From: a virus
Virus record (IMG/VR): IMGVR_UViG_3300025687_000240
Coordinates: 1-27,854 of that record
Length of the DNA: 27,854 bases
Strand: one strand, 5' to 3'
A model generated the notes under the pieces. That model was given only the letters and a program-made list of their open reading frames with translations. It did not search any database and was not told the DNA's origin. The position numbers and the translations under genes were made by a program. Of the stretch, positions 6,819 to 13,023 are shown one piece after another; positions within the stretch are counted from its first letter, which is position 1, and every line of letters starts with the position of its first letter.

Positions 6819-6993
6819 AAAGACAAACTTTGTTATCCCTTTTGACCTGATTTGTTATTCTATATAAACACTCTCGATCATCGTATAAATGTTGACAGAT
6901 AACTTCTTGATGCAGGTTATACAAACACAATATTTTACTATTATGTTTCATTTGCATACCTCCATTACAAATTATTGTTTCTAGTTTTTTCAT
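6802..6993 (-). CDS. Small Cys-rich protein
   Basis: The 63 residues have five cysteines spread along the chain (IICNGG, ILCLYN, VICQHLY, RECLYR, VCLYEKND) and no membrane span. It overlaps both neighbours (ATGA with the upstream stop). Metal binding is possible but there is no canonical finger spacing. The ATG may be internal (MQMKHNSK at residue 13), but the ATGA overlap favours the first. Confidence 0.5.
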   Translation of the reverse strand: MKKLETIICNGGMQMKHNSKILCLYNLHQEVICQHLYDDRECLYRITNQVKRDNKVCLYEKND

Positions 6994-7115
6994 TTTGAAT
7001 CAACCAACCACAAATTTTTTAATTTCGCTATATGTTCCATTAATTCTGAAACATCATTATAATATATTTTATGTCTACTACTTGCTTTTGCAAATTCATA
7101 ATTATCTTTGTTCAT
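6990..7115 (-). CDS. 41-aa hypothetical protein
   Basis: The frame starts MNKDNYEFAKASSRHKIYYN and ends LKNLWLVDSK. It overlaps the next gene as ATGA and starts 1 nt after the stop of the upstream ORF, preceded by GGAGGATTGTTAAA. That gives it a Shine-Dalgarno-like GGAGG about 10 nt upstream. No family recognised. Confidence 0.55.
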   Translation of the reverse strand: MNKDNYEFAKASSRHKIYYNDVSELMEHIAKLKNLWLVDSK

Positions 7116-7116
7116 T

Positions 7117-7260
7117 TTAACAATCCTCCAAAAATTCTTTTCCATCAATTTCTTCAACTTTTCCATAACAGGTAATTATTGGACATTTATTTCCATTGAT
7201 TAAATCACTATAAAAAGTGGTCTCACACTCATCGCATTTACATAATATATTATTTTCCAT
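7117..7260 (-). CDS. Small zinc-ribbon protein
   Basis: The 47-residue product has CKCDEC near the N-terminus (7-12) and CPIITC (26-31), fitting a rubredoxin-like or zinc-ribbon site, followed by an acidic tail GKEFLEDC. It has the TAATTGAAAAATG start context. The role is unknown. Confidence 0.55.
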   Translation of the reverse strand: MENNILCKCDECETTFYSDLINGNKCPIITCYGKVEEIDGKEFLEDC

Positions 7261-7267
7261 TTTTCAA

Positions 7268-7414
7268 TTATTTGAAATAACCCTCCTTATTTAATATATC
7301 AAAACAATGTTCATAAAGCATTTCTACTTGTTGATAATCAGGAAGATTATTAATTTGTTCTTTCAAATCTTCAACATCTTCTAATTCATATTTACTTAAT
7401 CCATAAATTGCCAT
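7268..7414 (-). CDS. 48-aa hypothetical protein
   Basis: A helical, acidic micro-protein starting MAIYGLSKYELEDVEDLKEQ, with QVEMLYEHCFDILNKEGYF at the end. Its ATG lies 3 nt after the stop of the methylase-family gene. A GGAGGGTT near its 3' end may serve as the Shine-Dalgarno of the next ORF. No family recognised. Confidence 0.55.
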   Translation of the reverse strand: MAIYGLSKYELEDVEDLKEQINNLPDYQQVEMLYEHCFDILNKEGYFK

Positions 7415-7417
7415 TTT

Positions 7418-8023
7418 TCAATTTAATGTTAATTCTGCTTCTCTCTCAACTATTTTATTAAAAATAATTGCTTTACTCCATTGTTCTGCCATTGCTTTTG
7501 CAATACCTGGGAAAGTTTTACTTCTTAATTTTGCTCTATCTTTAGAAGGTGGTAATTTATGTATTCTTTGTTCCCTTCCTTCAACAATATTTGTAGGTTT
7601 TAGTTTTGGTAAATTTTTTAACCATAAACATGTTGCTTTAGTTTCACCATGTCCAAACATCCAAGGTTGAATTATTTGTTCAGGTTTTCTTATTTTTGTA
7701 CTAATAATACTTATTGGGTTTTCTAATGCTATATATTTTATTGGTGCTTCAAGGAGCTTACGTACAAATTCAAGAGCTTCTTTTTGTTCCAATTGTTTAT
7801 CTTTAAACCACCTAGCACCACTCACAGCTAAATGAGTACATGGTGGATGGGCAATCATTAAATCCCAACCATCATTTAAAACATTCAAAACTGTATCATT
7901 AATATGCCATTCAGGATGACCTCCACTACATTCCAAAATGTCACATGAATAAGCTTCATGCCCTAATTTTCTAAAAGCTTTACAAACTTCTTGACTTTCC
8001 TCACATGCTATTAATACTTTCAT
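7418..8023 (-). CDS. DNA-methylase-like protein (phage C5-cytosine MTase-like family)
   Basis: The 201 residues match a well-known phage family often annotated as a DNA cytosine methyltransferase. It has an N-terminal Rossmann start MKVLIACEESQEV, DLMIAHPPCTHLAVSGARWF with a PPC motif (compare motif IV), ALENPIS (compare motif VI ENV), and the conserved FGHGETKATCLWLKNLP and RSKTFPGIAKAMAEQW. No separate target-recognition domain is present, so activity and target are uncertain. A longer TTG start at 8035 is rejected because the ATG at 8023 forms ATGA with the upstream stop. Host-defence evasion by DNA modification is a plausible role. Confidence 0.85.
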   Translation of the reverse strand: MKVLIACEESQEVCKAFRKLGHEAYSCDILECSGGHPEWHINDTVLNVLNDGWDLMIAHPPCTHLAVSGARWFKDKQLEQKEALEFVRKLLEAPIKYIALENPISIISTKIRKPEQIIQPWMFGHGETKATCLWLKNLPKLKPTNIVEGREQRIHKLPPSKDRAKLRSKTFPGIAKAMAEQWSKAIIFNKIVEREAELTLN

Positions 8024-8175
8024 TTTTTCTTCCAAGGTGTTCCAATAATAAATATTGCCATTCCTATAAATAACACCAGTGTTTCTTCCGAAATAAATTC
8101 TGTTTTAGGTGTTATTGGTGCTACGAAACACCAAATTATAGTCAATATTAAAAATGTTTTTTCCCAACTATTCAT
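8020..8175 (-). CDS. Two-span membrane micro-protein
   Basis: A 51-residue product with two hydrophobic segments (TFLILTIIWCFVAPI, residues 7-21, and LVLFIGMAIFIIGT, residues 33-46) linked by a short charged loop and ending in KKK. It overlaps both neighbours as ATGA, which supports translation. Small membrane-active roles such as superinfection exclusion are possible, but nothing in the sequence decides. Confidence 0.6.
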   Translation of the reverse strand: MNSWEKTFLILTIIWCFVAPITPKTEFISEETLVLFIGMAIFIIGTPWKKK

Positions 8176-8570
8176 TTTTTCGTATAACCTACCTTATATG
8201 TACTTTCATCTATTACACTAATCGGATTCCACATTTGTTGCAATCTAATCCAGTGCTCTCTCAAATAATTATTAATTTCTTCTAAATCTTTTTTCTCAAT
8301 AGTTTCTATTTCTATTGGTCTAAAAGCTCCTTTTCTTTGATGCATCATATATAAAGATAAACCAAAACCTGCTTCATCCCTTTCCCAAATGTCCCATCTA
8401 AATATTAAATTCATATCAATATCTAAATGTTCTAAATCCCAAGCTTCATCAAATGCTTTCCAATTTTTAAATACTTTTCTTGAACCCCAATTATCATCTT
8501 TAGGTGAAACAAAATAATTCATTTCACTACAATAATAAGGATGGTCATAATTTTTTAGTTTTAATTTCAT
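8172..8570 (-). CDS. Hypothetical phage protein (132 aa)
   Basis: A soluble, aromatic-rich protein with YYCSEMNYFVSPKDDNWGS near the start, FRWDIWERDEAGFGLSLYMM in the middle and IEKKDLEEINNYLREHW at the end. Similar short proteins with a W-D-W-rich core are common next to early genes in tailed phages, but I know no function. It overlaps both flanking genes by ATGA. Confidence 0.75.
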   Translation of the reverse strand: MKLKLKNYDHPYYCSEMNYFVSPKDDNWGSRKVFKNWKAFDEAWDLEHLDIDMNLIFRWDIWERDEAGFGLSLYMMHQRKGAFRPIEIETIEKKDLEEINNYLREHWIRLQQMWNPISVIDESTYKVGYTKK

Positions 8571-8863
8571 TTTTTCGTATCTTTGTTATGTGAACTTTTT
8601 ATATTTATTCTTTCAATTATATTATTTTCTTCAGCTAATTTAATAACTGTATCAAAAAACATCTTAGCTGCTTCATCTAAATCTAAATCTCCTTTTAAAA
8701 CAAATTTATTGTTTTCAATCACTAATTCAACATAGTTCCCTTCATCATTCTCTATCTTTATTAAACTTTTATTCATTTGCACTTCTAATTTTCTTGAAGG
8801 TGAAGATACTTTTTCACCCCATAAAAATCCATTATGTTCAGTATTTATTTCTTCTTTTTTCAT
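8567..8863 (-). CDS. 98-aa hypothetical protein
   Basis: Start set at the ATG at 8863 (MKKEEINTEHNGFLWG), directly after the signal peptidase stop (TGAAAATG). An ORF extension to 8893 would run back into that gene. Residues 36-60 form a beta pattern (KIENDEGNYVELVIENNKFVLKG) followed by a helix DEAAKMFFDTVIKLAEEN. It resembles small beta-sandwich phage proteins of unknown role. Confidence 0.65.
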   Translation of the reverse strand: MKKEEINTEHNGFLWGEKVSSPSRKLEVQMNKSLIKIENDEGNYVELVIENNKFVLKGDLDLDEAAKMFFDTVIKLAEENNIIERINIKSSHNKDTKK

Positions 8864-8865
8864 TT

Positions 8866-9381
8866 TCAATAAAGCACCCCAACTACTACACAAATTATTT
8901 GTGATCTATTAATACTATCATCTTCAGTTATTCTATTATCGCCTTTAGTAATGTAATATTCAGGATATTCTGCAATTATTCTATGAGCTATAGGCATTGA
9001 GTTATTAATTAAGACAATGTCCCCTAATTTTGGCTCTAATCTATTATCACATATAATATTATCATTATGGAACATAGTTGGTTCCATACTAGCTCCCTTT
9101 ACAGTATAAATAGTATAATTATGTTTCCAACCTGCCTGAGCAATATAGCCTGTTTTATAATTATTATTCTGGTAATTATAATCTTTAAAACCTGATCCTT
9201 TTCCTATCGTTTCATTACCTTCAACAACTTCTTTTAATGTCATATTCATTATAGGTGAAGTATGAAATAAGTAAGCCATAAATCCTGCAGGTATTGCAAT
9301 TATGATTATTAAAGCTATTACTAATAATACTCCTACCACTCCTAAATCATAATCTTCTTGGTCTTTATCTTCATAACCCAT
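8866..9381 (-). CDS. Type I signal peptidase, archaeal/eukaryotic (Sec11-like) type
   Basis: The 171 residues have an N-terminal transmembrane segment (about 15-38) and then the S26B catalytic domain. The nucleophile Ser98 lies in VKGASMEPTM. The general base is His133 in MPIAHRII, where bacteria would have Lys. The Asp box is TKGDNRITEDD (Asp148, Asp154). A GDIVLIN strand precedes the His as in Sec11. The enzyme cleaves signal peptides at the outer face of the cytoplasmic membrane. All catalytic residues are present, so it should be active. A virus copy is notable. Likely clients are viral exported proteins or host surface proteins. Confidence 0.9.
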   Translation of the reverse strand: MGYEDKDQEDYDLGVVGVLLVIALIIIIAIPAGFMAYLFHTSPIMNMTLKEVVEGNETIGKGSGFKDYNYQNNNYKTGYIAQAGWKHNYTIYTVKGASMEPTMFHNDNIICDNRLEPKLGDIVLINNSMPIAHRIIAEYPEYYITKGDNRITEDDSINRSQIICVVVGVLY

Positions 9382-9384
9382 TTA

Positions 9385-9531
9385 TCAATTAACATTATTT
9401 GTTTCCAACCATTGTTGAAAAGTTTCTTCTTTGAATTGTTCAAAATCTTTCATCAGGTTATGGTCATTTAAATAATCTGCCATTAAATCCTCTTCTAAAT
9501 ACATTATATCAAATTCTTCTCTAGGCGTCAT
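9385..9531 (-). CDS. 48-aa acidic hypothetical protein
   Basis: The frame starts MTPREEFDIMYLEEDLMADY and overlaps the end of the upstream gene (ATGACGCCTAG). It ends 3 nt before the signal peptidase ATG. The protein is helical and strongly acidic. No family recognised. Confidence 0.55.
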   Translation of the reverse strand: MTPREEFDIMYLEEDLMADYLNDHNLMKDFEQFKEETFQQWLETNNVN

Positions 9532-9751
9532 CTTCATATACCATAATACTTTTACTAGTAATAACTCCTATTAACTTTTGAACAATATACAAATCAGCTA
9601 AGTCTAAATTATTAGTAAACTTCCATTCGTCATCTTTCTTATAACTCTTCTGCACACTATATTTAGTAGGCATTCCTTCCTTTTCCCAAACGCTGATACT
9701 TACAACGCCTTGCTTAAATACTCTTGTTGGTTTATTTTTCTCTTCTGTCAT
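9521..9751 (-). CDS. Small protein, possible PC4/YdbC-like ssDNA-binding fold
   Basis: Start set at ATG 9751 (MTEEKNKPTRVFKQGVV), which follows the upstream stop; the ATG at 9766 would overlap it. The 76 residues alternate beta strands, VSISVWEKEG and YSVQKSYKKDDEWKFTN, with a C-terminal helix LADLYIVQKLIGVITSK. This 'vWe.eg..y.v...ykd..gew..t.s' pattern recurs in a widespread family of short archaeal and phage proteins that I recall as possibly PC4-like single-strand DNA binders. The functional link is uncertain. Confidence 0.6.
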   Translation of the reverse strand: MTEEKNKPTRVFKQGVVSISVWEKEGMPTKYSVQKSYKKDDEWKFTNNLDLADLYIVQKLIGVITSKSIMVYEDDA

Positions 9752-9753
9752 TT

Positions 9754-9864
9754 TTAATTTTCCCATACATTTCCATTATCATCTACATCTTCCCAAGGAG
9801 TTTTACTCTCGTCTACAATAGACCTTTCTTCATCAGTTAACTTAGCATAATCTTCTTTATTCAT
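9754..9864 (-). CDS. 36-aa hypothetical protein
   Basis: A very short acidic frame beginning MNKEDYAKLTDEERSIVDES and ending DDNGNVWEN. Its ATG lies 2 nt after the upstream stop and its stop 2 nt before the next ATG. This tight packing is the only support. Confidence 0.45.
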   Translation of the reverse strand: MNKEDYAKLTDEERSIVDESKTPWEDVDDNGNVWEN

Positions 9865-9865
9865 T

Positions 9866-10030
9866 TTATAACTTAATAATACTTGTTCCTTTACTTTTAA
9901 AACAACTATCAGGAATCTCTAAATAATTATAACACCTTTTATCACCGAATAACTTCTGGATCATAATTCTCTCACTAAGAGTAGCTTTAATAACTTTGTT
10001 AAATAGTCTCATTAATTTTAATAGTTTCAT
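9866..10030 (-). CDS. First ORF of the small-gene operon (54 aa)
   Basis: A basic 54-residue protein, MKLLKLMRLFNKVIKATLSE onward, with an amphipathic helical start and two cysteines later. It is the first gene after the 33-bp duplicated promoter. A GGGTGTGTGAG leader sequence lies 8-18 nt upstream of the ATG and may act as the Shine-Dalgarno. No family recognised. Confidence 0.55.
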   Translation of the reverse strand: MKLLKLMRLFNKVIKATLSERIMIQKLFGDKRCYNYLEIPDSCFKSKGTSIIKL

Positions 10031-10036
10031 TTTCTC

Positions 10037-10178
10037 GACTCACACACCCTTACAGGCTATATAGTATAATTATTAATTTATATATAAACCTTTTTAATTT
10101 TAAATAAGTAATTAATGTAAGTAACTATTATTAAGTTAAGAATTATTAGTAAGGGGGAGAATTAATTTTGTGTGAGTC
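10037..10178. repeat. Spaced inverted repeat GACTCACACA / TGTGTGAGTC
   Basis: GACTCACACA at 10037-10046 is exactly inverted at 10169-10178, enclosing the operon promoter. The core GACTCAC also occurs in the leaders at 2712-2718 and 13021-13027. It may be binding sites of one regulator that loops the promoter, or a reused leader element. The rest of this 200-bp gap has no ORF that I can support. Confidence 0.5.
10078..10110 (-). promoter_or_regulatory. Early promoter, copy 1 of an exact 33-bp repeat
   Basis: The minus-strand 33 bases end in AAAAAGGTTTATATATAA, a purine-rich BRE-like element followed by a strong TATA box. The same 33 bases occur at 13057-13089. Initiation about 25 nt downstream of TATA leaves a leader of roughly 25 nt for the ORF starting at 10030. 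Confidence 0.75.
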
Positions 10179-10230
10179 AAACTAAAACATTTCCCCTACA
10201 GTAGTATTATATTAAAGAATATTTATAAAT

Positions 10231-10503
10231 TTATTCTTCGTCTTCAACATCTTCTTCGATGATACCTTCTTCAACTGCAAAAGCTTCCAGTTCTTCAAGG
10301 ATTTCTTCATTCTCTTCTTTTTCAGCAGATAATGGTAGAATTAATTCATCAATCTCTTCATTTCTTTCTCTAAGAGTATTAATTTGCCCAACAATAGCAT
10401 CAGCTGACACTTCTTGTTCTTGTGTTTCTGTTCTAACTACTTCATTTCTAATAAAGTATCTATTCTCTTTTTTTATTATGTCTTTAAAAGTTTTTTCTTC
10501 CAT
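10231..10503 (-). CDS. Acidic coiled-coil protein
   Basis: The 90-residue protein has a short basic N-terminus (KDIIKKENRYFIRNEVVRTE), a heptad-like coiled coil (IVGQINTLRERNEEIDELILPLSAEKEENEEI, about 36-70, where LPL breaks the helix) and a Glu-rich tail. It has its own leaderless promoter and no close neighbours, so it may be independently expressed. The acidic C-terminus could mimic DNA or act as a chaperone, but that is speculation. Confidence 0.75.
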   Translation of the reverse strand: MEEKTFKDIIKKENRYFIRNEVVRTETQEQEVSADAIVGQINTLRERNEEIDELILPLSAEKEENEEILEELEAFAVEEGIIEEDVEDEE

Positions 10504-10524
10504 AATTAAAAATAATGAATTTTA

Positions 10525-10538
10525 TTATTTATATATTT
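10525..10538 (-). promoter_or_regulatory. TATA box for the coiled-coil gene
   Basis: The minus strand reads AAATATATAAATAA, about 28 nt upstream of the ATG at 10503, immediately after the upstream stop. Confidence 0.6.
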
Positions 10539-10540
10539 AT

Positions 10541-10810
10541 TTAACCAAACGTTGGTTCATGGATATGATAACCCTTTAAACGCCATTTTAATTTCATTAT
10601 CCTGCCATTACTATCTCTGATCTGTTTCTCTGAATTCTTTTCAACATAACCATAACGCTCAAGTTTAATTAAAATATTCCTATAAGTTCCTGAACATAAA
10701 TCTAAATGTCTCTTCTTTCCTTTAGTAACAATCTCATCTAATGTTAAAAAGTTTTCATCCAAACATCTTAATATCTTTCTATCTCTTGGTCTTAATATTA
10801 TATTTTCCAT
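10541..10810 (-). CDS. Winged helix-turn-helix protein
   Basis: The 89 residues start with RPRDRKILRCLDENFLTLDEIV (helices 1-2), followed by CSGTYRNILIKLERYGYVEK (recognition helix and turn) and a wing (IRDSNGRIMKLKWRL). This is the typical layout of a small archaeal MarR/ArsR-like winged helix. It is the last gene of the upstream early operon and could regulate early or late promoters. Confidence 0.78.
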   Translation of the reverse strand: MENIILRPRDRKILRCLDENFLTLDEIVTKGKKRHLDLCSGTYRNILIKLERYGYVEKNSEKQIRDSNGRIMKLKWRLKGYHIHEPTFG

Positions 10811-10812
10811 TT

Positions 10813-11049
10813 TTAAATTAAATCTATTAGTTTCTCATACTGTGCTTTAGTAATTAATGGCTTAACTTTATTCCATCTATTACTACCTTTTAATATTTCT
10901 TTGAATTCTTTCTGAATCAATTTCTTAGATTCTAAATAATATTTCTCATCATTACCTCCAAGTGGCTGTTTTTCCATCAACTCAAATAATCTCTTAATTG
11001 CTATATCAACTGTTAAACCTTCTGTTCCCATATATTTATCTTTACTCAT
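10813..11049 (-). CDS. 78-aa hypothetical protein
   Basis: A small helical basic protein (DIAIKRLFELMEKQPLGG, KKLIQKEFKEILKGSNRWNK, LITKAQYEKLIDLI). It overlaps the upstream SWIM gene by 8 nt and lies 2 nt before the next ATG. No family recognised. Confidence 0.65.
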   Translation of the reverse strand: MSKDKYMGTEGLTVDIAIKRLFELMEKQPLGGNDEKYYLESKKLIQKEFKEILKGSNRWNKVKPLITKAQYEKLIDLI

Positions 11050-11317
11050 TTTCCCTTATCATTAATTCTTTATCAAATTTCTTTTTATCATGATTAAACC
11101 AAACTGCTAATACATGACTACACATCCCATATTTTTTAATATTTGGAATAGTTCTATTTGCAAACCACCAACAGGTACAACTTAATTGTTTTGTTTTTGG
11201 ATTCTCCATTAAGAAGTATTCATTCTTACCACTCCTAACTGTAAAAGAATTAACATCAATATCATAATTAACTTTTAACATTGTTACTTTCTCGAGTTTG
11301 TCTTCTGAATAAATCAT
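11042..11317 (-). CDS. SWIM zinc-finger protein
   Basis: The 91 residues contain a SWIM-type site: Cys47-x-Cys49 in LSCTCWW and Cys66-x-His68 in GMCSHVLAVW, with the usual spacing of about 16 residues between them. Two beta strands precede it (NSFTVRSGKNEYFLM). SWIM domains bind nucleic acid or partner proteins and occur in archaea with recombination factors such as the Rad51-associated Sws1-like proteins. The gene shares an operon with the Rad52-like candidate, consistent with a DNA-repair or replication role. Confidence 0.8.
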   Translation of the reverse strand: MIYSEDKLEKVTMLKVNYDIDVNSFTVRSGKNEYFLMENPKTKQLSCTCWWFANRTIPNIKKYGMCSHVLAVWFNHDKKKFDKELMIRENE

Positions 11318-11460
11318 TCTTCTTTAATTTCTAATTTTAATAACTCAATTTGTTTTTCTAAGTCTTGAGTATATTGAGCCATCTCTTCACAGTAAATCCT
11401 TACAGATTTAATTGCACTTCCCATCTTAATTATTCTTTTTAAACATTCATCGTGTTCCAT
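11314..11460 (-). CDS. 48-aa coiled-coil protein
   Basis: The frame starts MEHDECLKRIIKMGSAIKSV and ends in a heptad-like helix QDLEKQIELLKLEIKEE. It overlaps the SWIM gene as ATGA and follows the upstream stop by 1 nt. It may be a small dimeric adaptor. No family recognised. Confidence 0.6.
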   Translation of the reverse strand: MEHDECLKRIIKMGSAIKSVRIYCEEMAQYTQDLEKQIELLKLEIKEE

Positions 11461-11461
11461 C

Positions 11462-11728
11462 TTATAATATCTCCCATTGATATGCTAATCTATTAGTATG
11501 CAAATCTTTTCTTTTTCCATTAGATTTAATCTTATTCTTTTTCTCTAACCTATAACGAGCAGGACTTATTTCGTTCCTATCCTTATATCCTAATGCATAA
11601 GTAATCTCCCAATCAGTCATATTGCCATGCTTTTCTAATAACTCATAAACCTCTAGCTCCCTTTTCTCTAAAGTTCCATCACTATCTAAAGTAATATAAT
11701 TTGTCAAACTTGTATCCTTAACTACCAT
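11462..11728 (-). CDS. Winged helix-turn-helix protein
   Basis: The 88 residues contain ELEVYELLEKHGNMTDWEIT (helices 1-2) and RNEISPARYRLEKKNKI (recognition helix), then a wing with KRKDLHTNRLAYQWEIL. The pattern matches small HTH proteins that phages use for replication or regulation. It overlaps the coiled-coil ORF upstream by 11 nt. Confidence 0.75.
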   Translation of the reverse strand: MVVKDTSLTNYITLDSDGTLEKRELEVYELLEKHGNMTDWEITYALGYKDRNEISPARYRLEKKNKIKSNGKRKDLHTNRLAYQWEIL

Positions 11729-11900
11729 TTTTCATTGCTTTAACTATCCTTTTATTTACATCTTTTTTAGCTCTTTGAACATCCTCTAAAGTTTCTTCAA
11801 CTTCAATTAAATAATTATTTACTCTCCATAAATAATCTTTTAAGCCCTTCTCTTCTTTACTTAGTATATTTTTTACTTTTATCAACTTCTCCAAAATCAT
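11718..11900 (-). CDS. 60-aa coiled-coil protein
   Basis: An entirely helical, charged protein: MILEKLIKVKNILSKEEKGL, then WRVNNYLIEVEETLEDVQRA. Its 5' part overlaps the zinc-finger ORF by 44 nt in another frame, so one of the two has a doubtful boundary. The first ATG is kept because the heptad pattern starts there. Confidence 0.6.
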   Translation of the reverse strand: MILEKLIKVKNILSKEEKGLKDYLWRVNNYLIEVEETLEDVQRAKKDVNKRIVKAMKNGS

Positions 11901-12015
11901 TTTTCTTTATTATATTAAATGCACAAATAGGACCACAAAACTCAGATATTGTTAAATAACTATTAAAACTCTTTTTACATCTCTTACATATGTGTGTTCT
12001 TTCTCCTGGCATCAT
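11857..12015 (-). CDS. Small zinc-finger protein
   Basis: The 52-residue frame reads MMPGERTHICKRCKKSFNSY, then SEFCGPICAFN: a C-x2-C ... C-x3-C site with an FCS-like second half. It overlaps the upstream stop (ATGATG, so starts at 12015 or 12012 are possible). Its 3' 44 nt overlap the next gene, an overlap longer than others in the operon. The motif makes it convincing up to about residue 36. Confidence 0.6.
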   Translation of the reverse strand: MMPGERTHICKRCKKSFNSYLTISEFCGPICAFNIIKKNDFGEVDKSKKYTK

Positions 12016-12401
12016 TTAACAATCACCTTAATCTTTTTCTTACTCTCTTTTTGATAATCTGATAAAATACCCTCTGCTGTTAAATAACATTTAGCTTTCA
12101 TAACATCAAGCTCCATCTTACAATACTTTTGTAAAACTCCTTTCTTAGCCATATAATCAGCAGTTTTTTGTTTGTCCAATAACATTGAACTACTATAAGA
12201 TATTACATAATCATCAGTTGTTGTATTAACTTCTTCTGTCCTAACCCTAAGCTCAGTCTCAAATAATTCTTTAAGCAATTTTAATTCTTTATGCATAATA
12301 TTCATATCTCTTAAATATTTACATATATCTTTTGTCTCAAATATTTGAGGATTTTTATATTCTTGAGTGTACTCCTCAAACGCTTTTAATAATTCATTCA
12401 T
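12012..12401 (-). CDS. Hypothetical early protein (129 aa)
   Basis: A soluble, mostly helical protein with a long helix KELKLLKELFETELRVRTEE (38-57), a YVISYSSSMLLDKQKTADYM segment and a basic end KKKIKVIVK. Its position just after the Rad52-like candidate suggests a partner in DNA metabolism. No motif lets me name it. Confidence 0.7.
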   Translation of the reverse strand: MNELLKAFEEYTQEYKNPQIFETKDICKYLRDMNIMHKELKLLKELFETELRVRTEEVNTTTDDYVISYSSSMLLDKQKTADYMAKKGVLQKYCKMELDVMKAKCYLTAEGILSDYQKESKKKIKVIVK

Positions 12402-12496
12402 TTTTTATACATTCTCCTTAAATAAATATTTCCTTTAAATCCTACAATACAGCCTAATAAAAATAAAACTAAGTCTAAACCTATATACTCAATCAT
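12398..12496 (-). CDS. 32-aa single-span membrane peptide
   Basis: The frame reads MIEYIGLDLVLFLLGCIVGF followed by a basic KGNIYLRRMYKK tail: one transmembrane helix with a positive cytoplasmic end. It overlaps both neighbours (ATGATTGA and ATGA-style), consistent with coupled translation. The role is unknown. Confidence 0.5.
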   Translation of the reverse strand: MIEYIGLDLVLFLLGCIVGFKGNIYLRRMYKK

Positions 12497-12854
12497 TTGG
12501 CATCTCCTCACTACTTGTTTCTGCTATGTTAGTTGCAAACCTTAAAGCTCTACATACTGCCCTAGTCTCAGCCATTCTAATATAAGCTCCTTGTACTAAA
12601 GCTCCAGTATTATCTTTTGCTGAATCTCCATAAGCATCAAATACTTGTTTCTCGCCGTTCTTAATTATAATTACTTCAGCTTTAAATACTGCAAATTTAC
12701 TCTCCCTATCAAATTCAATTAACTTAGTTTTAATAGAAAAGTTATCTTTATACATCTCGTGTGCTGCATTTAATAATACTTCAAAAGTAGCATACCATTT
12801 ACCTTTAAGATTAATAAAACCAAGATCTTTCCTTTCTTTATCAGTAATCCTCAT
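12489..12854 (-). CDS. Candidate Rad52-like single-strand annealing protein
   Basis: Start set at ATG 12854 (MRITDKERKDLGFINLKGKW), which overlaps the upstream stop. An upstream in-frame extension to 12896 lies wholly within that other gene. The 121 residues include LIEFDRESKFAVFKAEVIII (beta strands), FDAYGDSAKDNTGALVQGAY and MAETRAVCRALRFATNI. The 'GDas..n....i....rmAEtRA..RALR.a.n' signature recurs in phage and archaeal proteins linked to the Rad52/DdrA-type annealase group. The protein is short for a full recombinase, so an accessory role is possible. Confidence 0.6.
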   Translation of the reverse strand: MRITDKERKDLGFINLKGKWYATFEVLLNAAHEMYKDNFSIKTKLIEFDRESKFAVFKAEVIIIKNGEKQVFDAYGDSAKDNTGALVQGAYIRMAETRAVCRALRFATNIAETSSEEMPND

Positions 12855-13017
12855 CGTCAAGCTCTCCGTCCTCTGACATTCCTGTAATACTAGCATAAAT
12901 CTGTTGTGCTGCGTAATTCTCTCTAAGATTACTCCTATAATTTCTTAACTTTAATCGCCTTGCTAAAGTTTCATTATATATATCATTTATTTTTTGTTCA
13001 CGTTCTTTTGTTCTCAT
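12841..13017 (-). CDS. First ORF of the recombination operon (58 aa)
   Basis: The frame starts MRTKEREQKINDIYNETLAR, with a basic helix RRLKLRNYRSNLRENYAAQQ and an acidic end ELDDEDY. A perfect GGTGA Shine-Dalgarno lies six bases before the ATG, and the 33-bp repeat promoter is upstream. The basic helical first half could bind nucleic acid. No family recognised. Confidence 0.65.
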   Translation of the reverse strand: MRTKEREQKINDIYNETLARRLKLRNYRSNLRENYAAQQIYASITGMSEDGELDDEDY

Positions 13018-13023
13018 TTTGAC

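Noticed and set aside
8023-8035. TTG-extended start of the methylase-like gene (4 extra residues)
   Set aside because: The ATG at 8023 overlaps the upstream stop as ATGA like its neighbours. The TTG lies within the upstream membrane micro-protein gene.
10155-10200. AGGGG...CCCCT pairing around 10152-10200 as a terminator
   Set aside because: Only five base pairs with a loop of more than 30 nt and no T-run; too weak to call.
10259-10579. Plus-strand ORF of 106 codons
   Set aside because: Its Ser-rich product is the mirror of the Glu-rich coiled-coil gene on the other strand, and no promoter or ribosome site precedes it.
12854-12896. N-terminal extension of the Rad52-like candidate starting MLVLQECQ
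   Set aside because: It lies wholly inside the 58-aa gene upstream. The ATG at 12854 overlaps that gene's stop in the style usual here.
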